DNA from: Polyangiaceae bacterium
GTDB lineage: Bacteria; Myxococcota_A; Polyangia; Polyangiales; Polyangiaceae
DNA: 49,320 bases
Reading direction: 5' to 3'
NCBI GenBank assembly: GCA_025937895.1
Contig: JAICQL010000033.1
Coordinates: 1 to 49,320 of the forward strand
Shown here: one piece after another, positions 35,948 through 43,090 of the stretch
How the letters are laid out: each line of letters starts with the position of its first letter
Position numbering within the stretch: position 1 is the first letter of the stretch
Made by a program: the position numbers and the translations under genes
The notes under the pieces: model-generated
Seen by the model: only the letters and a program-made list of their open reading frames with translations
Told to the model about the DNA's origin: nothing
Databases searched by the model: none

Positions 35948-36226
35948 GTGACACCGTTGCGCTTGGTTCTGTTCGTACGAGGCAACACGCCTCGTTCGGC
36001 AAGCGCCATCCGGGCAGTAAAGGGCGCGTGCAGCGGGCGTTCGTCCGACGCGCGATCGCTGCAGGTCGTGGACGTGTGTCAGGAGCCCGCGCTGGTCTCG
36101 CAGTACAACATCGTGGCGACGCCGACCTTGCTCACCATCGGCGAGGCGGGCGAGCGACGCTGGGTGGGAGAAGTGGGCGAAGCGCAGTTGCAGGATTGCT
36201 TCGCGGGAGAGCCGTATGGACAATAG
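35948..36226 (+). CDS. Second small KaiB-like protein
   Basis: 92 residues from GTG 35948; AGGAGGGG lies about 12-20 bases upstream, rather far. A single KaiB/thioredoxin-like domain: LRLVLFVRGNTPRSASAIRAVKG, then a short acidic loop, VATPTLLTI (cis-Pro region) and a shortened C-terminus. More diverged from cyanobacterial KaiB than the preceding gene: it lacks the PPPVRRIIGDLS-type segment, which here is GEAGERRWVGEVG. Its last 11 bases overlap the start of the hybrid kinase, so translation is coupled. Might be a kinase-side sensor domain, as in SasA, but encoded separately. Confidence 0.8.
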   Translation: MTPLRLVLFVRGNTPRSASAIRAVKGACSGRSSDARSLQVVDVCQEPALVSQYNIVATPTLLTIGEAGERRWVGEVGEAQLQDCFAGEPYGQ

Positions 36227-37907
36227 TCTTCAGGACTGGCCGGGGTCGTCGCAAGCTGCGGCGGAGCCCTCAGCCCCGAATGGCTTGGGCACCTTGGAGG
36301 AGCTGCGGCGGCGCCTGGATGAGGCAACTCACACCCTGGAAGCCATCCAGAACGGCATGGTCGACGCCGTGGTGGTCAATGGCCCTCACGGCCCACAGAT
36401 CTTCACCCTGGAGAGCCCGGACTACCCATTCCGCACCCTGGTGGAGAGCATGCAGGAAGGGGCGCTCACCCTGGAGCGAGATGGCACCATCCTGTACGCC
36501 AACAGCTTTTTTGCCAGCCTGCTCGGTGAGCCGCTGAGCGAGATCATCGGCCGCCCGCTGCCAAGCCTGGTGGCGAGCAGCCACCGGGCGCTGTGCGAGC
36601 CCTTGCTGGAGCAAGGCCTGCGCGCACCCACCAAGCAGACGCTGCGCCTGGAGACGCGCCAGGGCAGCATCCCCGTACAGCTGACGTTGAGCCCGCTTGC
36701 CCCGGGCGAGAACGCCACGTGCTGCGCCGTGGTGTTCGATCTGCGGGAGCGCGAGCTGGCAGAGCGCGCGCTCGTCGAGCGGGAAGCTGCCGAGGCGGCC
36801 AACGCGGCGAAGGATCGCTTTCTGGCCGTGCTCGGACACGAGATGCGCTCCCCCCTGAACACCGTGCTGGGCTGGGCGCAGATCCTGGGCAATCGCGCGG
36901 ACGTGGACGCGGGCGTGCGCAAGGCGGCCAAGACCATCGAGCGCAATGCGCGCGCGCAGGCGCAGCTGATCTCCGAGTTGCTCGACGTATCGCGGATCGT
37001 CGCGGGCAAATTGCACCTCGAGTTTCAGGTGGTCGATCTGCGGGCCGTCGTCGCGTCCACCGTGGCCGCGGCCAAGCTCACCCTGGAGAAGGCCGTCCAC
37101 GTGAGCGACGTGAGCGCCGTGAAAGAGGCGCGCGTGCTCGGCGACAGCACGCGACTCGAGCAGATCATGACCAACTTGATCGGCAATGCCATCAAGTTCA
37201 CCGAGGCCGGGGGGCGAGTGGAGGTGGAGCTGTCCAGCGCCGAGCGCCACGTGCAGGTGGTCGTGCGAGACAATGGCAGCGGCATCCCCTCTGACCAGAT
37301 CGAAACGATCTTCGAGCTGTTCTCGCAAGGCCCCGCCAGCCACCGCAAAGGGGGCCTGGGGCTCGGCCTCAGCATCACCAAGCAGCTGGTGGAGGCACAC
37401 GGGGGACAGATCAAAGTAACCAGTGCGGGACCGGGGCAGGGCGCCACGTTCACCGTGCACCTGCCCAGGGTCACCGGTCCTCTGCCCACCGCGGAGGAAT
37501 CGCAGTCGATGGATGCCCAGCTGGCTGAGCGCAGCATCCTGGTGATCGACGATGACGCTGACATCCTGGAGCTGATGCGCTACGCACTCGAGCAACGGGG
37601 CGCGCGCGTCGATACGGTGCAGAGCGCCGCGGCCGCGCTGGAGAAGCTGGCGGTCGGGCGCTACGACGTGCTGGTCAGCGATCTGGGCCTGCCGGATCAG
37701 GACGGGCTGGCTTTGCTGAAAGAGGTGCGTGCGCGCGGCTCGCAGGGGCGCGCGCTGCGAGCAGTGGCGCTCACCGGCTATGCGAGTGAAGCCGATGCGC
37801 GGCAGTGCGCGTCGGCGGGCTTCGAGCTGCACCTGGTCAAGCCGATCAGTCCCTGGGACGTGGCGCGTTCGATCACGCAGCTCCTGGAGCGCCCCGCGGC
37901 CGTCTGA
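36216..37907 (+). CDS. Hybrid histidine kinase (PAS-HisKA-HATPase-REC)
   Basis: 563 residues. N-terminal helical segment (about 25-65, ending FTLESPDYPFRTLV), PAS domain ~70-180, HisKA with His208 (VLGHEMRSPLN), HATPase with Asn324 (LIGNAIKFTE), RDNGSGIP and GLGLGLS, and a C-terminal receiver with Asp489 (VLVSDLGLPDQDG), Thr520 and Lys542. No TM segment, so it is cytoplasmic. It overlaps the second KaiB-like gene and so is likely the output or input kinase of the KaiC/KaiB unit, by analogy with SasA and CikA. Its target is unknown; the NtrC-type regulator at 43091 is one candidate. Confidence 0.93.
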   Translation: MDNSLQDWPGSSQAAAEPSAPNGLGTLEELRRRLDEATHTLEAIQNGMVDAVVVNGPHGPQIFTLESPDYPFRTLVESMQEGALTLERDGTILYANSFFASLLGEPLSEIIGRPLPSLVASSHRALCEPLLEQGLRAPTKQTLRLETRQGSIPVQLTLSPLAPGENATCCAVVFDLRERELAERALVEREAAEAANAAKDRFLAVLGHEMRSPLNTVLGWAQILGNRADVDAGVRKAAKTIERNARAQAQLISELLDVSRIVAGKLHLEFQVVDLRAVVASTVAAAKLTLEKAVHVSDVSAVKEARVLGDSTRLEQIMTNLIGNAIKFTEAGGRVEVELSSAERHVQVVVRDNGSGIPSDQIETIFELFSQGPASHRKGGLGLGLSITKQLVEAHGGQIKVTSAGPGQGATFTVHLPRVTGPLPTAEESQSMDAQLAERSILVIDDDADILELMRYALEQRGARVDTVQSAAAALEKLAVGRYDVLVSDLGLPDQDGLALLKEVRARGSQGRALRAVALTGYASEADARQCASAGFELHLVKPISPWDVARSITQLLERPAAV

Positions 37908-37974
37908 CGCCTGCGCAAGCATCTGCTCTTGGCTCGCCGCTGCGCCCCGAGCTGCACGGTGAGCTCTGCAGGCG

Positions 37975-37990
37975 TGGCGTGTGGCTTGCA
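37975..37990 (+). promoter_or_regulatory. Sigma-54-type promoter before the small TM protein
   Basis: TGGCGTG-TGGC-TTGCA, two mismatches, exact GG-N10-GC spacing. Exactly 12 bases separate the GC from ATG 38002, as at 33399-33414. Confidence 0.45.
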
Positions 37991-38001
37991 TCATCAGCAG
38001 C

Positions 38002-38364
38002 ATGTTTCGCCGCAGCAGCTCGCATCCATTTTACTCCGCCGCTCGCAAGCTCATCCTGCCCGCAGCCGCGCTGGGCATCCTGGCTGTAGCGCTCGGCCGG
38101 CGCTCGCGCGCCCCGGCGCCGATGCCGCGCCTGCCCGTCCGGCGCAAGCCCAAGGCGCCCAACTCCAGCAGGCTACGGAGGCTGGGCAGCACGGCTCCTG
38201 CCGAGCTCGCGCCCCCAGAGATGTTCTGGGACGCGGCGGCGGAGGAGGACGATCCGGCGGAGATCCCGGCGCCTTCCTCACCGCTGGTGAGCCAGGCGTC
38301 GCAGTCTGCCGCAGGCGTGAGCCCTGGTGCCTTCCACGACGTTACGGTGCCGCTCCGCTGGTAG
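38002..38364 (+). CDS. Small TM protein, function unknown
   Basis: 120 residues from ATG 38002 (or GTG 37981). One hydrophobic segment (ILPAAALGILAVALG) with basic flanks, then a Pro/Arg- and Glu-rich tail. No family is recognised. Codon use is like its neighbours. Support comes mainly from the -24/-12 site ending 12 bases before ATG and from its place in the stress-gene run. It could instead be non-coding. Confidence 0.5.
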   Translation: MFRRSSSHPFYSAARKLILPAAALGILAVALGRRSRAPAPMPRLPVRRKPKAPNSSRLRRLGSTAPAELAPPEMFWDAAAEEDDPAEIPAPSSPLVSQASQSAAGVSPGAFHDVTVPLRW

Positions 38365-38434
38365 GGGGACGCGGCAGGCGCCGCAGCTCTTGCCGCATTG
38401 CCCTCGGTCCGAGCGGAGCTGGCGCTCGGCGATG

Positions 38435-38450
38435 AGGCACGACGATTGCT
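38435..38450 (+). promoter_or_regulatory. Sigma-54-type promoter of the 38504-39107 pair
   Basis: AGGCACG-ACGA-TTGCT, one mismatch to consensus and exact GG-N10-GC spacing (GG 38436-38437, GC 38448-38449). Expected start near 38461, ~43 bases before ATG 38504, leaving room for the GGAG at ~38494. Confidence 0.65.
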
Positions 38451-38503
38451 TGGAAGAGCTCGCCGGGCGACGTAGGTCGCGCCGGTGTTCCGCGAGGAGA
38501 ACC

Positions 38504-38845
38504 ATGAACCGAAACACCACGAGTAGCGAGAAGCAGCCCGGACGCCAGCCGCCTTCCACGCGCGGCAAGAAGCCTCAGGCACCTGCCGGCACGCAGCAGC
38601 CCAGCGTCGAGGGTGAGGGTAGCTACACGGCCACCCGCCGTTACAACGAAGGCGTGCGCGAGCACCTGCAGACGCACGACGTGGAGGCGGAGGCAGAGGA
38701 AGCCCGCGAGGCCCTGGAAGGGGAGGAGCGGGAGGAGCTGGAGGCCGCCGAGGAGCAGGGCAAGCGGGCGGCCCACCGCCAGATGCGGCCCGTTCAACAG
38801 ACCGAGTCAGGGCTGGGTGGGCCCCAGCCGAAAAACGGCAAGTAG
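38504..38845 (+). CDS. Small acidic hydrophilic protein of a stress-associated family
   Basis: 113 residues from ATG 38504 with GGAG about 7 bases before it. Likely disordered: a basic/Gln/Pro N-terminus, then the signature YTATRRYNEGVREHLQTHDVE and AEEAREALEGEEREELEAAEEQG, which recurs in small proteins next to BON and PRC genes in many Proteobacteria. The function is unknown. Five bases separate it from the next gene, so the pair is probably one operon. Confidence 0.75.
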   Translation: MNRNTTSSEKQPGRQPPSTRGKKPQAPAGTQQPSVEGEGSYTATRRYNEGVREHLQTHDVEAEAEEAREALEGEEREELEAAEEQGKRAAHRQMRPVQQTESGLGGPQPKNGK

Positions 38846-38849
38846 CTCG

Positions 38850-39107
38850 ATGGAAGAGCAGGAGAAGCACGGCGCCGTCGGGGTGCTGAGCGAAGATGAG
38901 GAGCTGCAGCAGCGCGTCTGCGCGTCTCTCATCGAGGCCAGCGATCTCGACAGCCGCCGCATCGAGGTGCGTACGCAGAGCGGTATGGTGCTGCTGGCGG
39001 GCGCCGTGCGCTCGCGAGAGGACTGGCTGCGCGCGCAGCGCATCGCGCGCGAGCAAGCCGGGGCGGAAGCGGTGGATACCGAGGGGCTGAGCATCGACGC
39101 GCACTGA
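38850..39107 (+). CDS. Short BON-domain protein
   Basis: 85 residues from ATG 38850, 5 bp after the previous stop. A single BON-type fold: LSEDEELQQRVCASLIEASDLD, then IEVRTQSGMVLLAGAVRSRED, then a final helix. No signal peptide. Shorter than the BON protein at 31629. Probably cotranscribed with the preceding gene. Confidence 0.8.
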   Translation: MEEQEKHGAVGVLSEDEELQQRVCASLIEASDLDSRRIEVRTQSGMVLLAGAVRSREDWLRAQRIAREQAGAEAVDTEGLSIDAH

Positions 39108-39122
39108 GCCGCGGAGGGGGGA

Positions 39123-39162
39123 GCAGGCTGTGCCATCGCCGGTGTCATCGCAGGCTGTGTCA
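39123..39162. repeat. 13-bp direct repeat, possible activator site
   Basis: gcaggctgtgcca (39123-39135) and gcaggctgtgtca (39150-39162) differ at one base, start-to-start distance 27. They lie 145-185 bases upstream of the -24/-12 site at 39306, the usual distance for sigma-54 enhancer sites. No activator can be named. Confidence 0.4.
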
Positions 39163-39305
39163 AAGCCGACCAGTTCAGGTGCCCGACATCGCTCAGACAC
39201 AATGGTACGCCTGGGGCGAAGTGGTCCGAGCGGTGAGCTCGGAGCAGCCGCGGGTGTTGCACCGTAAGACGACGAGTTCCGCGCAGATGCACGCGCCGCC
39301 AAGGT

Positions 39306-39321
39306 TGGCACTGCGCTTGCG
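39306..39321 (+). promoter_or_regulatory. Sigma-54-type promoter of the 39395-41659 envelope operon
   Basis: TGGCACT-GCGC-TTGCG, two mismatches, exact GG-N10-GC spacing (GG 39307-39308, GC 39319-39320). Expected start near 39332, ~63 bases before ATG 39395. Confidence 0.6.
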
Positions 39322-39394
39322 ATGCGAAGAGGCAGGAATTGCAGGGGCTACGGGGCGTCTCGTCTGCCCGGCTAGGTTGAAAGGTGGATCGCTC

Positions 39395-39922
39395 ATGACG
39401 CCGCTCTTCCGAACTACGAGCTCTGCTGCCGCGCTGGCCTGCCTGGCGGGCGCCTTGCTGGCCTCGCCTGCTCGAGCCGATACCGTGGTGGTGACGTCAC
39501 CGTCCACCACCACCACGACCCCGGTCGAGCCCGCGGGCGCGCTGCCGAACCGCTTTCTGCTGAGCTCCGGCATGTTCACTCTGGGCGCGGCCTACGTGCC
39601 CGCCGTGGTGGTGGCGATCGAGAGCGAGCGTGGCGAGGACAAGCACCTGTACGCGCCGGTGGTGGGGCCATGGCTCGACCTCGCCGCGCGCGAGGAGTGC
39701 AGGGGCGAGTGCTCGCGGGAGACCCTGAACAAGGTGCTGCTGGTGACGGACGGCGTGTTCCAGGGTCTGGGTGCGCTGCAGATCCTCGGCTCTTTCGTGC
39801 TTCCGGAGTCACACGTGGTGGCGCTGCGTAACTCCGACGGTTCTCCGGCCCTGGCCTTCAGCGTGTCGCCCGCCAACTTTGGTCGTGGCGCAAACGGGCT
39901 GCTGGCAGCGGGCCAGTTCTGA
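39395..39922 (+). CDS. Secreted or membrane protein, function unknown
   Basis: 175 residues from ATG 39395, preceded by AAAGGTGG. Signal peptide (AAALACLAGALLASPARA), a Thr/Pro-rich stretch, then two hydrophobic segments around FTLGAAYVPAVVVAIE and VFQGLGALQILGSFVLPE, with four Cys (EECRGECS region has two). It resembles small envelope proteins of myxobacteria but I cannot name a family. First gene of a likely operon reaching to the OmpA gene. Confidence 0.75.
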   Translation: MTPLFRTTSSAAALACLAGALLASPARADTVVVTSPSTTTTTPVEPAGALPNRFLLSSGMFTLGAAYVPAVVVAIESERGEDKHLYAPVVGPWLDLAAREECRGECSRETLNKVLLVTDGVFQGLGALQILGSFVLPESHVVALRNSDGSPALAFSVSPANFGRGANGLLAAGQF

Positions 39923-39956
39923 CTCTTTCATCAACAACCTGGGAGCTTTTTTAGCA

Positions 39957-40109
39957 ATGTGGACGCTACTTCTTTTGATCCTGATCCTGGCAATTGCGTT
40001 CTCGGTGCCGGCATGGCCGTACAGCCGCGGCTGGGGCTACTACCCGAGCGGGGGGTTGGGCTTGGTGCTGCTCGTCCTGTTGCTGTTCATGTTCCTGCGG
40101 CCGCTCTGA
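39957..40109 (+). CDS. DUF3309 family small membrane protein
   Basis: 50 residues from ATG 39957, with GGGAG upstream. Two hydrophobic helices linked by PAWPYSRGWGYYPSGG, the highly conserved DUF3309 core. The family is widespread in Proteobacteria and often stress-associated; its function is unknown. It starts 34 bp after the previous stop. Confidence 0.85.
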   Translation: MWTLLLLILILAIAFSVPAWPYSRGWGYYPSGGLGLVLLVLLLFMFLRPL

Positions 40110-40140
40110 CGCCGAGGCACGATTCCGAGGGAGAAAGCAC

Positions 40141-40494
40141 ATGAGCGAATACAAGTGGTGGATACCGTTGTGTCTGGCGGCTGCTGCGTGTGGTGGCGGC
40201 CAGCTCAATCAGAAGAGGGCGACCGAAGTGCAGGCTGCCGTGATGGCTGCCGAGCAGGTCGGCGCCAAGGATCAGCCCAAGGCTGCCCTGCATCTGCAGC
40301 TCGCTCGCGAGCAAGTGGATGAGGCACGACGCCGCGCAGCCGACGGCGAGGAGAGCAGCGCCAATCTGCTCCTGGCGCGCGCACAGGTGGACGCAGAGCT
40401 GGCGCTGCAGCTGGCGCGCACCGAGCAGGAGCAGCAGAACGCCCAGCAGGCGTGGCAAAAGATACGTGAACTCAAGCAGGAGTCAGCGCCCTGA
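40141..40494 (+). CDS. DUF4398-type lipoprotein
   Basis: 117 residues from ATG 40141, preceded by GGGAGAAA. Lipobox CLAAAAC, then an all-helical Ala/Gln/Glu-rich coiled region (MAAEQVGAKDQPKAALHLQLAREQVDEAR) like DUF4398, commonly encoded just upstream of an OmpA-family lipoprotein, as here. The partners are probably in the periplasm together. Confidence 0.82.
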   Translation: MSEYKWWIPLCLAAAACGGGQLNQKRATEVQAAVMAAEQVGAKDQPKAALHLQLAREQVDEARRRAADGEESSANLLLARAQVDAELALQLARTEQEQQNAQQAWQKIRELKQESAP

Positions 40495-40525
40495 GCCGCG
40501 GCTCTGCGCAGACGAGGAGTGTGTT

Positions 40526-41659
40526 GTGACGACCACGAAGCGAACATCTTTCACCCCGGGCCGCTCCGGATTCTTTTACGCCAGCCTGGGTGCCCTGCTC
40601 CTGGGAGCGGCCGCCTGTGGCGGCGCGGCGGCGCCCACCACCGAGCTGCAGACGGCGCGCAACGTGTATGCGCAGGCGCGCAACGGCGAGGCGGCACAGC
40701 TCAACCCGACCGGCGTCCATGATGCGTATCAAGCGCTGAACGCAGCCGAGAAGGTGCACGAGGACGACGCCGGATCCGAGCGTGAGCGTCACTATGCGTA
40801 CATCGCGCTGCGCAGGAGCGAGCTGGCCATCGCGCAGGCGTCCGAGGCGCTGGCGAAGAAGGAGCAGGAGCGCGCGGAGCAGACCTACCAGGCACAGCTG
40901 GAGCAGCAGTCGCGCGAGGCCACTCAGGAGAGCAGCCAGTACGCCCAGCAGCTGCAGCAGAACACGCAGTCCTTGCAGCAGAACCAGCAGCAGCTCGAGG
41001 AGGCTCGCATCGCCGCCGAGCAGGCTCAGGCTGAGTTGCGGCAGGCCCAGGCGATGAAGGAGGAAGCCGGCCGCCTGATAATCAGCCTGGCTGGCGTGCT
41101 GTTCGAGACCGGCGGCGCCGAGCTCTCCGAGCCTGCGCAGCAGCGGCTGGAGACGGTGGTGCGGGCGCTGCGCGCGTACCCCGATCGTCCGATCGTGATC
41201 GAGGGATACACGGACGCCAAGGGCAGCGAGGACAACAACCGCGAGCTCAGCCAGCGCCGGGCGGACGCCGTGCGCGAGTACCTGCAGGCACGCGGAGTGG
41301 ACCCCTCGCGCCTGCGTGCCGTGGGCAGGGGCGAGAGCAACCCGATCGCCAGCAATGACACCCCCGAAGGCAGGGCGAACAACCGCCGGGTGGAGATCAT
41401 CGTGGACCGCGAGGGCGGCTCGCGCAGCGCCGAAGCTGAGGGAGCTGACAGCGACCGCCAGAACGTGAGCGGCAGGGACACTGGCTCCGAGTCGGGCGAG
41501 GCCACGCGCCCTGCGCCCGCAGCACAGCCGAAGGCGGGCCAGCCGAAGGCGAGCCAGCCCAAGACAGCGCCGCCCCCGGCCCCACCACCGCCGATGGATG
41601 AGGAGCCTGCACCTTCAGAGCCCGCTGCTCCGCCCGAGAGCGGCACGGAAGCGCCGTAA
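40526..41659 (+). CDS. OmpA-family lipoprotein with coiled-coil N-terminus
   Basis: 377 residues from GTG 40526 with GGAG nine bases before. Lipobox LLLGAAAC (Cys31), then a DUF4398-like helical part and a Gln/Glu-rich coiled coil (about 110-185). The OmpA peptidoglycan-binding domain is about 190-295: GVLFETGGAELSEPAQQRLE, IEGYTDAKGSEDNNRELSQRRADAVREYL, and NRRVEIIV. The last ~80 residues are a Pro/Ala/Lys-rich tail. It probably tethers the outer membrane to the wall. The last gene of its operon, followed by a strong terminator. Confidence 0.92.
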   Translation: MTTTKRTSFTPGRSGFFYASLGALLLGAAACGGAAAPTTELQTARNVYAQARNGEAAQLNPTGVHDAYQALNAAEKVHEDDAGSERERHYAYIALRRSELAIAQASEALAKKEQERAEQTYQAQLEQQSREATQESSQYAQQLQQNTQSLQQNQQQLEEARIAAEQAQAELRQAQAMKEEAGRLIISLAGVLFETGGAELSEPAQQRLETVVRALRAYPDRPIVIEGYTDAKGSEDNNRELSQRRADAVREYLQARGVDPSRLRAVGRGESNPIASNDTPEGRANNRRVEIIVDREGGSRSAEAEGADSDRQNVSGRDTGSESGEATRPAPAAQPKAGQPKASQPKTAPPPAPPPPMDEEPAPSEPAAPPESGTEAP

Positions 41660-41729
41660 CGGAGGAAGGATCACCGCGACAGGCCAGAGGGCGCCGTAGA
41701 GGTTCCAGGCGCCATGACAGTCGCGGTCA

Positions 41730-41769
41730 GAGACCGGCCCCCCACCAAGGGGTCGGTCTCAGCTTTTTT
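41730..41769 (+). terminator. Strong Rho-independent terminator after the OmpA operon
   Basis: A 12-bp stem (gagaccggcccc / ggggtcggtctc, with one G-T pair) and a 7-base loop, followed by AGC and six T (41764-41769). It ends the 39395-41659 operon, 71 bases after the OmpA stop. Confidence 0.88.
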
Positions 41770-41911
41770 GTGCGCCGGAGGGCACGCTCGCTCGCGCAGC
41801 GGCTTGCCAGATTGAGCTCGTGAGACCCTCGGACCCCGGCAAGGACGCCCCAGCAACGACGATTTTCCACCAGGTGAGGGCAGACCTGGCGCTGGAGTGG
41901 GGTGTTGCCGC

Positions 41912-41927
41912 GGGCATGCTTCCTGCT
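41912..41927 (+). promoter_or_regulatory. Possible sigma-54-like site upstream of 42038
   Basis: GGGCATG-CTTC-CTGCT, exact GG-N10-GC spacing, three mismatches. Expected start near 41938, 100 bases before ATG 42038. A weaker case. Confidence 0.3.
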
Positions 41928-42037
41928 TGGAACGTTGTCACAGCCCGTGGCTGCTTTGCTCACGCTGCCGAGCGCGAGCCCCACGGTTGAAAACGGTCCG
42001 TCGGATCCATCGCCAAGGGCTGAGAAATCGAGGCACT

Positions 42038-42415
42038 ATGTTGGTCAAGACACGAATTCGAGGCGCGCTCGCTCCCCTGCTGCTGGTGGCTGGCATTGGT
42101 GCAACAGGGTGTACCGCGAGCGTAACAGCGGAGCCCGTTACACCCGTTCGCGCGCGCGTGCTCTTCTCCTATCCGGTAGTGCACGTGGAGCGGGCTCCGG
42201 CGCGCCTCCACGAGCATCCGCACGTCGTCTACCGCGGTCGCAACGCCTATCTGGTCGGCAAGCGCTGGTACTATCCGTCCGAGCGCGGCTGGGTCTACTT
42301 CGCCGAGGAGCCGCGAGAGCTGCGCCGCTACCGCGAGACGCACGCCGACGCGCGCCCGCCGCGCCGCCACCTGGAGTCGCCCCGCGAGGAGCGCCGGCGC
42401 CGCTACTACGACTGA
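42038..42415 (+). CDS. Arg/Tyr-rich lipoprotein
   Basis: 125 residues from ATG 42038. Lipobox GIGATGC, then a compact region with aromatic residues (YRGRNAYLVGKRWYYPSERGWVYFAEEP) resembling small YXW-type envelope proteins of Gram-negative bacteria, and an Arg-rich tail. The function is unknown. Its stop is 48 bp from the next lipoprotein start. Confidence 0.75.
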   Translation: MLVKTRIRGALAPLLLVAGIGATGCTASVTAEPVTPVRARVLFSYPVVHVERAPARLHEHPHVVYRGRNAYLVGKRWYYPSERGWVYFAEEPRELRRYRETHADARPPRRHLESPREERRRRYYD

Positions 42416-42463
42416 GGGGTGGACTCGCAAATGGCTTTTCGCATCAGTCTCAAGGAGCTTTCC

Positions 42464-42892
42464 ATGATGGATTCATTGAAGAGATGGGGTGCCGGCGCGC
42501 TTGCGCTGGGCGCCGCGCTGCAGCTGTCCGGATGCATCTTCGTCGCGGAGGACGACGGCCGTGATCTGGCCCCCATCCCGTTCGGTACCCTGACCGTGAA
42601 CTGGACGATCGACGGGCTGCGCGAGCCCCTGGATTGTGAGGACTTTGGCGTCGATCGCCTGGAGCTGGTCATCTACGACCCTGGCGGCGCCGTGGTGGAC
42701 GAGCTCTCGCCCTTCTGCGAGGCGTTCGGGGTCTCGGTGGATCTACCCGAGGGCAGCTATTTTGCCGACGTGACCTTGGTCGACAGCTTCGATCGCTCTG
42801 CCACACTGACGGAGACCTTGGAGGCCCTCGACATCATCGAGGGCACGGATCTAGTGGTGGGGGTCGACTTCCCAGTCGATTCCTTCCTGTGA
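42464..42892 (+). CDS. Lipoprotein, function unknown
   Basis: 142 residues from ATG 42464, which has AAGGAG upstream (42452-42457); ATG 42431 and GTG 42419 are also in frame. Lipobox LQLSGC, then a beta-rich body beginning FGTLTVNWTIDG with two Cys (LDCEDFG, SPFCEAFG). Resembles small beta-sandwich carbohydrate- or metal-binding folds, but no family can be named with confidence. Confidence 0.75.
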   Translation: MMDSLKRWGAGALALGAALQLSGCIFVAEDDGRDLAPIPFGTLTVNWTIDGLREPLDCEDFGVDRLELVIYDPGGAVVDELSPFCEAFGVSVDLPEGSYFADVTLVDSFDRSATLTETLEALDIIEGTDLVVGVDFPVDSFL

Positions 42893-43090
42893 GCGCCCTG
42901 CGATAAGCTGCGGTTTACCCCGGGCCGCCCTCAGCGCCAGCGCGGCGGGTGGCGGCTCGGGGCAACACTCGGGGCAACTCCGTCGCGAAAGGGCTGGACG
43001 TTGCCCCCCAGCCTCAGCAAAATCCAGCGTCAACAGCCGTTTGCCCTGTTGTTTTCCCTTTCGGTTTCCCCTTTCGAGAGTTGAGCCCCA

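Larger units (their letters stand above)
41660..42037. other. Intergenic region after the OmpA gene
   Basis: About 378 bases. It holds the terminator at 41730-41769 and a weak -24/-12 site at 41912-41927. No further ORF or RNA gene was recognised. Confidence 0.6.

Noticed and set aside
38031..39311. 426-residue minus-strand frame opposite the small stress genes
   Set aside because: The plus strand has recognisable families (the 38504 protein and the BON protein) with Shine-Dalgarno sequences and a promoter.
43031..43055. Hairpin caacag/ctgttg with four T before the NtrC-type gene
   Set aside because: Stem of only 6 bp and weak T-run; too poor to call a terminator.
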